Part shown: piece by piece, positions 34,664 through 43,272 of the stretch
Layout of the letters: the number at the start of each line of letters is the position of its first letter
How positions within the stretch are numbered: the stretch's first letter is position 1
Assembly: GCA_030834895.1 (NCBI GenBank)
Contig: JAUQXA010000024.1
Span: forward strand, 620,001-684,000
From: Anaerolineales bacterium
Lineage (GTDB): Bacteria > Chloroflexota > Anaerolineae > Anaerolineales > Villigracilaceae
Length of the DNA: 64,000 nucleotides
Direction of reading: 5' to 3'
The notes under the pieces: model-generated
Told to the model about the DNA's origin: nothing
What the model saw: the letters and a program-made list of their open reading frames with translations, nothing else
The model's database searches: none
Translations under genes and position numbers: made by a program

Positions 34664-35350
34664 TCAATTCGGGCTGGTGTTGATCTTTGCGCCATTGATC
34701 AAAAGCCACAAGTAAAACAACGATTCTCCAATAAACGCGAACAAGCCAAATAACGTCGCATCGAAATTAGGAAAAAGAAAGAATAAAACAGCCGATGCCG
34801 TATAGCATAAACCTCCCAGCATCAGCAAGATACCCAGAATTCTGGGAAGGAAACCCGACTTAAAAACCAAATAACCAAGGAGCAATACCCAAATGGAAAG
34901 AAGCTGGGGGATATATGTTCCGTATGTGCGCAACTCAAGAAAGAACATCACCAGGGCATTTAGTTGGTCTGTTTTGAACGCAGTTAGATAATCAGCGTTA
35001 CTCGATAGCAGCAGGACGGCGAAATGGTTAAATTCATTGAGCATTGAGATGGGGACACTGACTAGCGCAAATATAACCATAAGCGCTGCAATGGTTTCGT
35101 TGACCGGCTTGAGTAATTGGTATAAAACCAGTGGCAAGGCTATCAATAGCACCTGGCGGAGCAGATCGCTCACCAGGGAGAGACGGAAGAGTGCTTCAGA
35201 AGCCGCAATATTTCTGGCGGTTGCCGCGGCGTCTCCCGGCACAAGCATGCCCGGGCGAATAAAAAGTTCAGTGGACATCCCCAGGAAAAATATACCGAGA
35301 AACACGCAGGCTGCAAATCTGGCGGTCGTTTGGGGCGAATTCATCTTCAT
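34664..35350 (-). CDS. DUF4386 family membrane protein
   Basis: A 228-aa membrane protein with DUF4386 hallmarks: TTARFAACVFLGIFFLG, ATARNIAASEALFRLSLVSDL and LLGYLVFKSGFLPRILG. GGAGGAAGAA sits before the ATG at 35350; a second ATG 6 bp later is also possible. The frame is open far upstream but that part lies in a repeat. Closest to the protein at 28359-29048. Confidence 0.8.
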   Translation of the reverse strand: MKMNSPQTTARFAACVFLGIFFLGMSTELFIRPGMLVPGDAAATARNIAASEALFRLSLVSDLLRQVLLIALPLVLYQLLKPVNETIAALMVIFALVSVPISMLNEFNHFAVLLLSSNADYLTAFKTDQLNALVMFFLELRTYGTYIPQLLSIWVLLLGYLVFKSGFLPRILGILLMLGGLCYTASAVLFFLFPNFDATLFGLFAFIGESLFYLWLLINGAKINTSPN

Positions 35351-35370
35351 TTCTTCCTCCAATACTGTCT

Positions 35371-35424
35371 TCATGTTTTTCAGGACTGACAATCCAGCGA
35401 CACTTTCAGGACTGCCAGTCCTAA
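35371..35424. repeat. Palindromic repeat, copy A
   Basis: TCATGTTTTTCAGGACTGAC, AATCCAGCG, then TTTCAGGACTGCCAGTCCTAA. AGGACTG-CAATCC and GGACTGCCAGTCCT are mutually near-complementary. A second copy lies at 36658-36711. Both copies stand just upstream of DUF4386 start codons. Confidence 0.75.
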
Positions 35425-35493
35425 TATCCGTAAATTCAAACCATTTGATCGTTGCCAGCATCATGGAAAATGCGAATGCCTTGTGTTATTTAT

Positions 35494-35530
35494 GTGAACC
35501 ATCCACTCGCACTCCAAATAAGGATTGCGA
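35494..35530 (-). pseudogene. Remnant of a CPBP gene 3' end
   Basis: Thirty-seven bases match 33809-33845 with one mismatch. In the matching frame they code for ILIWSASGWFT, the tail of the CPBP protease. Flanking sequence does not match, so this is a short duplicated scrap from rearrangement, not a gene. Confidence 0.7.
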
Positions 35531-35577
35531 CTTGACCTTTAGTTTGAGTATTTAGTCGGAAGCCAAACATGGCTTGC

Positions 35578-35799
35578 TTACTTGTGTATCACCGAAGCCC
35601 ATCCTAGTTTATGGCATTGCTGACACCTGACGTACCTACAAAAAATGAAGTGGGGTCCTAGGTAGACTAACCAACTCGTTGGCTGGAACTCAGCGTGGCA
35701 ATGGGGACATTTATAACCGTAGTTTTTCCTTTGCCAAAAGAATAAACGGAAGATTATCCAGGCTATTATGACTAGGAAAACTAAATAGTACTCGTTCAT
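35578..35799 (-). CDS. Small membrane-anchored zinc-ribbon-like protein (73 aa)
   Basis: A 73-aa protein with one N-terminal membrane helix (EYYLVFLVIIAWIIFRLFFW), then a cytoplasmic four-cysteine cluster, CPHCH...CQQCH, spaced like a zinc ribbon. AAGGAG is 9 nt before the ATG. Function unknown. Confidence 0.7.
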   Translation of the reverse strand: MNEYYLVFLVIIAWIIFRLFFWQRKNYGYKCPHCHAEFQPTSWLVYLGPHFIFCRYVRCQQCHKLGWASVIHK

Positions 35800-35874
35800 T
35801 TGTATTTCTCCTTTATATTTTCAGCTACTGCAAATTAAAACTAGACTTCCAACAACCTAATTAGGAATGGGCAG

Positions 35875-36600
35875 TTACACTTCGTTTAATCCCTTTTTAG
35901 CAGACAGGGCAGCGACCGCAGATGGATTGAATCCCTTCACGATCATCCAGACCGCAAAGACCATTTCTTGAATGGCAGTTGGAACCAATAAGAGCCCTAT
36001 TCCTACACCAATTTCTGGCTGCAGATGCAGCGTACTAAACATGCTTACAATGTAGGCAATGGGATACAACACTGCGCCAATCAAACCCCAGCCTGACAGC
36101 CAGCGAGGAATGAGCCTGGTTTGATAAAACAGGGCGAACATCATCAGCGTACCGACGCTGAAAACGATTCCCCCGATCACTGGGATCCAATGTCCTGCGG
36201 CGATGAGCATAGAACCCAGTGTTTGAAAATTGGATGCATCTGCTGCTCCAGTCTTTCCATAAATCTCGCTAACAGTCAACAACAGAAAAAAACTGATCAC
36301 CACGAGAATTTGGGTTACCTGTTCAAGTACGCCCCTGAACAGGACTGACCCGAACGCCAGGACTTCATTGTGCTTTCTAAAGATTGGATACAACAGTACC
36401 GGAGTCATGGCGAGGGATAATCCCATCAGCAGGATGAGGAGTGTTCCGATAATCCATTGGGTTTCACTTGCAGATATATTGAGTGGGTACGTCGAACCTG
36501 CCCTGATCGGGGCGGTAACAACACCGGCCAGGATGCCGGAAACCGTCCCAATGATGAATAGAATTCCAACAATCACAGTGGTCTTTCTGTATGTATTCAT
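35875..36600 (-). CDS. DUF4386 family membrane protein (MNTYRK subtype)
   Basis: A 241-aa seven-helix protein beginning MNTYRKTTVIVGILF, closely related to the protein at 36731-37450 (shared LLYPIFRK, GSVLFRG, FYQTRLIPRWLSGWGLIGA, WMIVKGFNPSAVAALSAK). AAAGGAGATAGAAA precedes the ATG. A tandem duplicate in LAL module 2. Confidence 0.82.
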   Translation of the reverse strand: MNTYRKTTVIVGILFIIGTVSGILAGVVTAPIRAGSTYPLNISASETQWIIGTLLILLMGLSLAMTPVLLYPIFRKHNEVLAFGSVLFRGVLEQVTQILVVISFFLLLTVSEIYGKTGAADASNFQTLGSMLIAAGHWIPVIGGIVFSVGTLMMFALFYQTRLIPRWLSGWGLIGAVLYPIAYIVSMFSTLHLQPEIGVGIGLLLVPTAIQEMVFAVWMIVKGFNPSAVAALSAKKGLNEV

Positions 36601-36657
36601 TTTCTATCTCCTTTTTTTATACGATATGGATGAGTTTCATTGAATTGGACTTGTTGC

Positions 36658-36711
36658 TCATGTTTTGCAGGACTGGCAATCCAGCGTTATTTTCAGGACT
36701 GCCAATCCTAA
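36658..36711. repeat. Palindromic repeat, copy B
   Basis: Second copy of the element at 35371-35424, with TCATGTTTTGCAGGACTGGC and TTTCAGGACTGCCAATCCTAA. It fills most of the gap between the two tandem DUF4386 genes. Confidence 0.75.
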
Positions 36712-36730
36712 CGTGCGTAAAATCAATCCG

Positions 36731-37450
36731 CTATTCTGTTTTGGCAGACAGGGCAGCGATCGCAGATGGATTGAATCCCTTGACGATCAGCCAGACTGCC
36801 ATGACCATTTCCTGTGGCGCCAACACCATTTCCATATAAAACTCATAGCCGGTATTTATGTGAAAGAGATGCAACAGGGTGGAAGCCATAGTGAAAACCA
36901 CGCCGATCAAGCCCCAGACGGACAACCAGCGGGGGATCAGCCGGGTGCGGTAGAAGGAGAGGTATAAACACATAGCCCCAATGAGAAATAAGATGTAACC
37001 GACCGTGCCGAGGCGGTCTTGGAACTGATACAAGACATTGCCCATGGACTGCAAAGCAGCCGAATTAGCCCCGGTGGCAATGTATTCGTTGCCAAGCGCG
37101 ACAAGTGCCAAAATACCGAGGGTTGACATAAAATACCAGGTTCCCTCCAGTGCCCCGCGGAAAAGGACCATCCCCATCGCCAGTTCTTTGCTATCTTTTC
37201 TAAAGATCGGGTAGAGGAAAACCGTCATCGTCGTCAGCGAAATCCCCATCATGAGGTAAATAAATGCGCCCCCGATAAGCCCGGACGAATCGGCGGCAAC
37301 GAGGTTCAGTATGTCCACACCGACAAGCAGTTTGAGGGTAACGATCGAGGTAAGCACTTTGCCGCCAATGACTGTGCCCAAAACCCCAAAGACCGTCCCG
37401 AAGAAATAGAGGACACCTGCCATTACTGCATTCTTTCTATATGTATTCAT
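36731..37450 (-). CDS. DUF4386 family membrane protein (MNTYRK subtype)
   Basis: A 239-aa tandem relative of the previous gene, beginning MNTYRKNAVMAGVLYFFG and ending WLIVKGFNPSAIAALSAKTE. It starts 2 bp after the stop of the small unknown-domain gene, whose last codons form its ribosome site (AAGGAGAAT), so the two are tightly coupled. Confidence 0.82.
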   Translation of the reverse strand: MNTYRKNAVMAGVLYFFGTVFGVLGTVIGGKVLTSIVTLKLLVGVDILNLVAADSSGLIGGAFIYLMMGISLTTMTVFLYPIFRKDSKELAMGMVLFRGALEGTWYFMSTLGILALVALGNEYIATGANSAALQSMGNVLYQFQDRLGTVGYILFLIGAMCLYLSFYRTRLIPRWLSVWGLIGVVFTMASTLLHLFHINTGYEFYMEMVLAPQEMVMAVWLIVKGFNPSAIAALSAKTE

Positions 37451-37452
37451 TT

Positions 37453-37734
37453 TTATTCTCCTTGTGTGATTGATTTGACATCTGACGAGGGGCCGGGTGC
37501 GACAGCGCTGACCGAGACCAATGGCATACCCAGGTCACGGATTTTCTTTAGCAGACCATGCAATGCGGCTTGGTCAGTCACAGGGCCGCTTAGAAGGGTA
37601 TTGCCGCTCTCTTCCAGCGTGATGGTCAGACCCTGAAACTGGTCAGCCCACCGGGAATCAAGGTGTCCCTTGAGGCGGATCTCATAAAGTCCAGATCCGT
37701 CATAGTATTCGGGTAAAGCGTGTGTTTCACTCAT
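37453..37734 (-). CDS. Stand-alone copy of the small unknown domain, module 2
   Basis: A 93-aa soluble protein, LYEIRLKGHLDSRWADQFQGL, NTLLSGPVTDQAALHG, KIRDLGMPLVSV: the same domain that is fused to membrane proteins at 29093 and 43273. Here it ends with its own TAA inside the next gene's ribosome site, instead of reading through. ATG 37734 follows GAGG. First gene after LAL regulator 2; its upstream region has three ATGTGATGA repeats. Confidence 0.75.
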   Translation of the reverse strand: MSETHALPEYYDGSGLYEIRLKGHLDSRWADQFQGLTITLEESGNTLLSGPVTDQAALHGLLKKIRDLGMPLVSVSAVAPGPSSDVKSITQGE

Positions 37735-37818
37735 GCAGTGCCTCGTCAATTTTCTCGATTTGGATGTACTTCCACAAGTTCGCATCCATTCTTTATTGCG
37801 GCTAAAAGATAACGGGGA

Positions 37819-37862
37819 ATGTGATGAGGCGTCATCATTACATGTGATGATTGATGTGATGA
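37819..37862 (-). promoter_or_regulatory. Direct repeats and dyad upstream of module 2 (candidate operator)
   Basis: ATGTGATGA occurs three times on the plus strand, at 37819, 37842 and 37854. The middle one is part of a dyad, TCATTACATGTGATGA (37835-37850). The cluster lies 85-130 bp before the small-domain start codon, where an activator such as the adjacent LAL regulator could bind. Confidence 0.5.
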
Positions 37863-37882
37863 TTTATTGGTTTTGAGGGAAA

Positions 37883-37919
37883 ATAAAAAATACCGGCAGG
37901 GATGAATCACCTGTCGGTA
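37883..37919 (-). terminator. Terminator of LAL regulator 2
   Basis: On the minus strand TACCGACAGG and CCTGCCGGTA pair (one wobble) around a 9-nt loop, followed by TTTTTTATTTT. It lies 26 bp after the LAL 2 stop and isolates it from the small-domain gene. Confidence 0.88.
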
Positions 37920-37944
37920 CCGTAGGTTGTTAATTTAGAGATTT

Positions 37945-40728
37945 TTACAACAAACCGAGTTCCCCGGCGCGGCGGACAGCCGCCCGGCGATTGTTCACCC
38001 CCAGCTTGGCGTAAATATGTTGGGTATGCGTGCGTATGGTGCTCAGGGAAACCATGCGCTGACAGGCAATTTCCGGTCCGCTCAATTCGGTCCTGAGCAA
38101 CCTGAGCACTTCCAGCTCGTTTTCACTCAACGGCTCGATCAAAGGCTGAAGGACACTTGCGCCTGCGCGCAGTGCAGGTGTGGGCGACGAAGGATGAGTT
38201 TCTTCTGTTCCAAAGGCAGCCAGTAATTTGTGGACATACGTCTTCTGCCTCGGCGTGAGGCCTTCAGGCGAAGCGTTCATCCTTCCTAAAAGCTCCGCCA
38301 TTGGTTTGCCTTCATCCAGGAAGATGCGGACATAGCCCTCTGGCTCAGCCAGGGTCAGCGCACGTTCCAACGGCATGAGAGCAGATGCAATGTCACCTTG
38401 TGTCTGGTAAGCAAGCGCCTGCAGCGCAAAAATCTCGATCACGCTGCCCATCCGTTTGCCTTCCTCTGCCGCATGCAGCAGGCGCTCCAGCAAACCGATT
38501 GCCTTGTGAATGGAACCATCCACCCGCTCAATTTGATATTGGGCGATGAGTATCCGTGCCAGGGTGATGTGCTCAAACTCATGCAGGAAGGTGAGAGCAC
38601 CATCAGGAGACAGACCCTGTTCACGTACCCACTCCAGAGCTTTGGTCAACTTACCTTGCGCGACCCATATGCGGGCTTTCATGGCAGATATTGGATATAA
38701 GTCAGGCAGGGGCGACCGGATATACAGGCGTTGCGCTTCATCCAAGAATGCGAGAGCCCCTTCCAGGTCGCCTTGTGTTGCCTTGAGCCGGGCGTGGTCA
38801 ATCCGCAAACGGTATCGCAAAACAGGGTACTGCGCTTTTTCGCCCAGTTCCCTGCCTCTCTGCAAATGTTGCGCAGCAGCCTCCAGATCACCCTGCTCAA
38901 GATGCAGCTTGCTTATATCCCTGTGCAAGTCAGCAACATCGAGAGGAATCGGCTCGCCTTGATCCATAACAAATTGTAATAACTGTTGGAGGGTATCGAC
39001 CGCCTCGTGGAGATGTCCCAATGCCAGCCTGATGTCAGCCAGGACAACGGACGTGCCGATTGCATCCGGGATGTTCCCGTCTGTACGCAGTTTCATGGTG
39101 TATTCGGCAAAGACCCGGTCGGCAGCTTCCAGACCACCGCTTGCCCAGTGGGTCATTCCCAGCATCATGGATGCCTGTGCGCGCCTGAAATTATCTCCTT
39201 CGGGCGCCAGGTCAAGTGTCTGGTTGGCGTACCTGACTGTATCTGGAATATTGCCGAGCGCTTGAGCGATATAGGCGCGGCCGATGGCAATTGTCGCTGG
39301 CAGGAATTTGAATTGCTTCGGGTCTGCAACGACCACCCCAGCAGATAAGGTGTCTGCCGATTCCAACCACCGTTCGGCGTCCCCAAACCGGGACTCTGCA
39401 GCTTCTAGTTCACCGCTCCCCAATAATACATAGGCGTACCAAACATTGAGCACCGGCCGGGCGCGGATCAACTCTTCCGGCAACCTCTTTATCCAGCCAA
39501 GCCATATCGCCTGCTGGATACTTCCATCCTCTGTCCATGGACCAGCCAACTCGATCAAGCCTGCTGAGCGCTCGAAGTCCCCTGCAGCCAGCGCGTGACG
39601 GATGGCATCGGGCCGCAGACCGTTCCGCTCGTACCATTCGCTCGCCCGCAGATGGAGCATGGACACGCGTTCGGGTTGTGCTTCCTGCAAGTGCGCCAGG
39701 AGAACTTCGGCGAAGAGGTGATGATAGCGATACCACTGGCGCTTGTCATCCAGCGGAATAATGAACAGGTTGCTGCGTTCGAGGACATCCAGCATTTCTT
39801 TGCCATCTTCCCGCTCTGTGACCGCATTGCACAGCGAAGCGTCAAACCTGTCGAGAATGGAGGTTTGCAGTAAGAAGCTGCGGATGGGTTCAGGCTGGTG
39901 TCGAAGCACTTCTTCGACCAGATAGTCAAGCACAAAGCGATGGCTGCCGGTAAAAGACTTGATGAAACTGGCGGCGTCTGATCGTCCTTGCATGGAGAGC
40001 GCCGCCAATTGCAAACCAGCAATCCAGCCTTCGGTGCGGGCTTCTAAAGCGGTGATGTCTTCCACTGAGAGGTTCAATCCCATCATCTGGTTGAGAAATT
40101 CAACGGCTTCGGAAGGAGTAAAGCGCAAGTCAGCGGCGCGCAGTTCGGTCAATTGACTGCGAACACGTAACCGGGACAGCGGCAGGGATGGGTCTTCACG
40201 CGTGGCAATGACCAGGTGCATCTGCGGCGGCAGGTGCTCAACGAGGAAGGTCAGGGCTTGATCGACCGCTTGAGAATCAATCGAATGGTAATCATCGAAG
40301 ACGATGAGAAACTGCTCAGGGATGGCAGAAATTTCGTTGAGCAGTGCCGTCAAAATTATCTCGATTTGTGGCGGCTGATGAGATTGGAGTAGAAACAACA
40401 AGCTCTCGCCAATATCTGCCTTAATCGTCTGTAAAGCAGTTACGAGGTAACTTAGAAAACGGGTGAGGTCGTTGTCCCCTTCATCCAGTGACAACCACGC
40501 AACCCTCACCCCTTCTCCTCTCCCGTTGGGAGAGGGGTTAGAGGTAAAAGTTGCGACCCATTCGCTGACCAGCGTAGTCTTGCCAAAGCCGGCTGCAGCG
40601 GCGATGACAGTCAATATATGTCCTGAAGAAAGTCCTTCGTTCAGTTTTTTGATCAGGCGGGGGCGTGGGACAATTTTAGCCCGAGGTGGGGGAACGTAAA
40701 GCTTCGTGGCTAAAATTGGTATGGGCAT
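37945..40728 (-). CDS. LAL (MalT-type) LuxR family transcriptional regulator 2
   Basis: A 927-aa STAND regulator. Walker A is AAAAGFGKTT, Walker B FLIVFDDYH; the helical sensor region is long, and the C-terminal HTH reads PLSENELEVLRLLRTELSGP, the most diverged of the three. Between Walker A and the conserved VAWLSLDEGD it carries an extra FTSNPSPNGRGEGVR, encoded by a known type of palindromic repeat (40503-40545). TATAAT is 6 bases before the ATG and no ribosome site is visible. Confidence 0.92.
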   Translation of the reverse strand: MPIPILATKLYVPPPRAKIVPRPRLIKKLNEGLSSGHILTVIAAAAGFGKTTLVSEWVATFTSNPSPNGRGEGVRVAWLSLDEGDNDLTRFLSYLVTALQTIKADIGESLLFLLQSHQPPQIEIILTALLNEISAIPEQFLIVFDDYHSIDSQAVDQALTFLVEHLPPQMHLVIATREDPSLPLSRLRVRSQLTELRAADLRFTPSEAVEFLNQMMGLNLSVEDITALEARTEGWIAGLQLAALSMQGRSDAASFIKSFTGSHRFVLDYLVEEVLRHQPEPIRSFLLQTSILDRFDASLCNAVTEREDGKEMLDVLERSNLFIIPLDDKRQWYRYHHLFAEVLLAHLQEAQPERVSMLHLRASEWYERNGLRPDAIRHALAAGDFERSAGLIELAGPWTEDGSIQQAIWLGWIKRLPEELIRARPVLNVWYAYVLLGSGELEAAESRFGDAERWLESADTLSAGVVVADPKQFKFLPATIAIGRAYIAQALGNIPDTVRYANQTLDLAPEGDNFRRAQASMMLGMTHWASGGLEAADRVFAEYTMKLRTDGNIPDAIGTSVVLADIRLALGHLHEAVDTLQQLLQFVMDQGEPIPLDVADLHRDISKLHLEQGDLEAAAQHLQRGRELGEKAQYPVLRYRLRIDHARLKATQGDLEGALAFLDEAQRLYIRSPLPDLYPISAMKARIWVAQGKLTKALEWVREQGLSPDGALTFLHEFEHITLARILIAQYQIERVDGSIHKAIGLLERLLHAAEEGKRMGSVIEIFALQALAYQTQGDIASALMPLERALTLAEPEGYVRIFLDEGKPMAELLGRMNASPEGLTPRQKTYVHKLLAAFGTEETHPSSPTPALRAGASVLQPLIEPLSENELEVLRLLRTELSGPEIACQRMVSLSTIRTHTQHIYAKLGVNNRRAAVRRAGELGLL
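40503..40545. repeat. Palindromic repeat read in frame inside LAL regulator 2
   Basis: CCCTCACCCCTTCTCCTCTC then CCGTTGGGAGAGGGGTTAGAGG. The core CTCTCCC-GTTG-GGGAGAG is a stem-loop. It encodes SNPSPNGRGEGVR in the regulator. The same element sits at the matching place in LAL regulator 3. Confidence 0.85.
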
Positions 40729-40744
40729 GGGTTAATTATAAGGC
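40729..40744 (-). promoter_or_regulatory. TATAAT box upstream of LAL regulator 2
   Basis: TATAAT lies 6 bases before the ATG, in the 16-bp gap after the DUF6326-like gene. I see no good -35, so this promoter is weaker evidence than for regulator 1. Confidence 0.45.
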
Positions 40745-41110
40745 TCAACTCCAATTCCACGCATACCAGATCGTGACCCCATTGAACCCCATACTCACCG
40801 CCAGCAGGAATTTGTCAAATAACGGTGGATAAGTGGGTAAGCCTACCAGGTTGAACAGAAAAAAGAAGGTGCCTACGATGATGTTCGCCCAGCGACTCAC
40901 AGACTGGGGTAATACCAGGGTCAGGAAAACCATCAGGATTGGCGTTAACATCAGAATCGCGATCCCCAGCCAAACGAACTGGTTTAATTGCATATCAGCC
41001 AACGCTTTTGCCTTCTCGCCGCCGTGATAGATCCGCAGGACATCGCCATATAGAAAGATCAGTGTGACGACCACCCAGGTTGCAGAAAGAATGATACGCG
41101 TGTCCGGCAT
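40745..41110 (-). CDS. DUF6326-like four-helix membrane protein
   Basis: A 121-aa protein with four helices, LSATWVVVTLIFLYGDVLRI at the start and VTIWYAWNWS at the end, matching the layout of the DUF6326-like proteins at 42836 and in the two fusions. ATG 41110 follows GAAGGAGAGAAC. It overlaps nothing but sits 11 bp after the oxidoreductase gene. Confidence 0.72.
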   Translation of the reverse strand: MPDTRIILSATWVVVTLIFLYGDVLRIYHGGEKAKALADMQLNQFVWLGIAILMLTPILMVFLTLVLPQSVSRWANIIVGTFFFLFNLVGLPTYPPLFDKFLLAVSMGFNGVTIWYAWNWS

Positions 41111-41121
41111 TGTTCTCTCCT

Positions 41122-42078
41122 TCATTCTGTCACCGTGATGACGACCTTGCCGCGAGCATGCTCTTTGTCCAGATAGCGAAATGCTTTGGGTGCTTCACGC
41201 AGCGGGTAGGTTCGTTCAATGAACGGCTTGACCTTCCCGGTTTCAAGCCACTCCTTTAATTGCGTCAGGTCTTTTCCAGTTGGCACAGCCAAGTACATAC
41301 TCCCCAACTGATGCAAGAACGGCGAGAGCAGAAACGCCTTAAACACGTATCCCATGCCGGCATGTCCGCTATTGGGGATAACCAGCCCCTGTGGGGTGAG
41401 GACGCGCATCAGGTCTGGAAATGAATGGCTGGCGACATTGTCCAGGATCAGGTCGTAGCGCTGTCCGCTTTGGGTGAAGTCCTCTCGGGTGTAATCCACG
41501 ACATCATCCGCGCCGAGATTACGCACCATGTCCACATTCCGAGTGCTGCATACGCCGGTCACTCCGGCTCCGAGTGCTTTGGCAATTTGTACGGCAAACG
41601 TGCCCACCCCACCCGACGCCCCGTTGACCAACACCTTCTGCCCCGCCTGTAACTTGCCGACATCGTGCAAGCCTTTCAGGGCGGTAATCGCGGCGGTCGG
41701 AATGGCGGCGGCTTGCTCGAAGTTGAGGTTGGCTGGCTTGAGCGCCAGCTTATCCTCAGCCACGCTCACATATTCGGCAAGCGCACTGCCACAAGAGCCA
41801 TACACCTCGTCGCCGGGACGGAACTGTGTCACGCTGGAACTAACCGTTTCGACCACCCCTGCCATGTCCCAACCGAGGATGTAATTTTTGGGTTTGGGAA
41901 ACCCGGCTGTAAAACGGATCGGCCACGGTTTACCCCGCATGGCGAACACATCCCCGGCATTGATGGAAACAGCCTTGACGCGAACCAATACCTGGTTATC
42001 TTTCATCGCTGGCTGGGCGACCTCAGCCAGTGCGAGAACATCGGATGAACCATAATCGTTTTGAACAATCGCTTTCAT
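41122..42078 (-). CDS. MDR oxidoreductase (NADPH:quinone reductase-like), module 3
   Basis: A 318-aa relative of the enzyme at 26438-27451: INAGDVFAMRGKPWPIRF, KVLVNGASGGVGTFAVQIAK near residue 142, VRNLGADDVVDYTREDF. Zinc cysteines are absent. GGAGAAAAAATC precedes ATG 42078. Its presence in two of the three LAL modules suggests it is a regular part of them. Confidence 0.88.
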   Translation of the reverse strand: MKAIVQNDYGSSDVLALAEVAQPAMKDNQVLVRVKAVSINAGDVFAMRGKPWPIRFTAGFPKPKNYILGWDMAGVVETVSSSVTQFRPGDEVYGSCGSALAEYVSVAEDKLALKPANLNFEQAAAIPTAAITALKGLHDVGKLQAGQKVLVNGASGGVGTFAVQIAKALGAGVTGVCSTRNVDMVRNLGADDVVDYTREDFTQSGQRYDLILDNVASHSFPDLMRVLTPQGLVIPNSGHAGMGYVFKAFLLSPFLHQLGSMYLAVPTGKDLTQLKEWLETGKVKPFIERTYPLREAPKAFRYLDKEHARGKVVITVTE

Positions 42079-42150
42079 GATTTTTTCTCCAAACTTACTT
42101 TTCAAAACTGGAGAGGTTGAGAGCCAACTTCTCCAAAATTGTTGTTGGCA

Positions 42151-42810
42151 TTACGCTGCTCGGCTTGGACCGTTTCGCAGCAGAACGATACCCAGCCAGA
42201 CGAACCAAATGATTTGCCCCAGACCAAAGACGCCGGTCAAAGCGTTCAGTGCTGGGATGATGGTGGTGATGCCTACCGCGCCGACCAATACGCCGAGGAT
42301 GTTCAGTCCCTTGGGAAGTCCGCCAGCCCGCAGTGCTGCCAGACTGACCAGCAGGGTCAAAGGTCCGCCGAGGATTTCGCCATTGGCGTTGCCCAGCCCG
42401 CCTGCCACGGCTTCAATTCCCTGCCAGGTCAATCCAGCCTGGACCGGGTCTTTGGCATAGAGTGGGACAATCGTGGCAAGCCCGGCATTTGCGACCATGC
42501 CGCTGGCGATCAATGAGCCAGCCCATATAATTCCGATTGTGACTGCAACTTGCATGAGCGCGGGCGCGCCAGACTTCAAGCGGTCGTACAAAGCCAGCGA
42601 CAGGACGATCAGCGCAAAGCCAAAGAACACGTACATGAGCAGGTTGGTCGAAAAGATGACGGTCTGTTTCTCGATGTTCAAGGCGACTTTTTGAGCCGGG
42701 TCGGTGATATTGAGATAATCCAGGACGACGAGAAAGATAACGATTCCGATCAGGTGGGCGGCTGCCATGTACAGCGCGGAAAAACCGCCGAGTTTATGCA
42801 AAGTTTTCAT
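42151..42810 (-). CDS. Multi-pass membrane protein (distant DUF4386-like)
   Basis: A 219-aa protein with six or seven helices, starting MKTLHKLGGFSALYMAAAHL and with LRAGGLPKGLNILGVLVGA, similar to the KSGFLPKILG region of DUF4386 proteins. AAAGGAAATAGAC precedes ATG 42810; a much longer frame upstream overlaps the next gene and is rejected. Confidence 0.72.
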   Translation of the reverse strand: MKTLHKLGGFSALYMAAAHLIGIVIFLVVLDYLNITDPAQKVALNIEKQTVIFSTNLLMYVFFGFALIVLSLALYDRLKSGAPALMQVAVTIGIIWAGSLIASGMVANAGLATIVPLYAKDPVQAGLTWQGIEAVAGGLGNANGEILGGPLTLLVSLAALRAGGLPKGLNILGVLVGAVGITTIIPALNALTGVFGLGQIIWFVWLGIVLLRNGPSRAA

Positions 42811-42835
42811 GTCTATTTCCTTTATTCTGAACAGA

Positions 42836-43246
42836 TTAAGCTTCGACATTGCGCCATTTCCAGGCAAACCAAATGATGAGCAGCAAGCAGATAGTCTCGA
42901 CTGTGGCGATGAAGATGTAGTGGGGATATGACGCAGCGCCACCCCATATATAGGCAATGGTGAATATGCCCGCAATGATATTGACCCAGCGATTCACTCC
43001 GTACTTCAATACGCGGGAAAGGATGATCATTGCAGCTGGAATCTCCATCATGATCGCGCCGACCAGCATCAATTGAGGGATCGGGGCGCCGGTGCTGACT
43101 GAGGTTTTCGCCACTTCATCGAATACCCCAGGGATATGTAATGAAAGAATATCCGCATAAGCCATATTAATCATGACAACGATCCATAATGTTGAGAGCA
43201 GAACTTTCGTATCAATCCTTTTAGCGGGGATTATGTTTGTGTTCAT
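42836..43246 (-). CDS. DUF6326-like four-helix membrane protein
   Basis: A 136-aa protein: VLLSTLWIVVMINMAYADIL, VGAIMMEIPAAMIILSRVL, LLIIWFAWKWRNVEA. This is the membrane half of the fusion proteins without the small soluble domain. AAAAGGAGAAAAA precedes ATG 43246. Confidence 0.78.
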   Translation of the reverse strand: MNTNIIPAKRIDTKVLLSTLWIVVMINMAYADILSLHIPGVFDEVAKTSVSTGAPIPQLMLVGAIMMEIPAAMIILSRVLKYGVNRWVNIIAGIFTIAYIWGGAASYPHYIFIATVETICLLLIIWFAWKWRNVEA

Positions 43247-43272
43247 TTTTTCTCCTTTTACTGCTGAATAGG

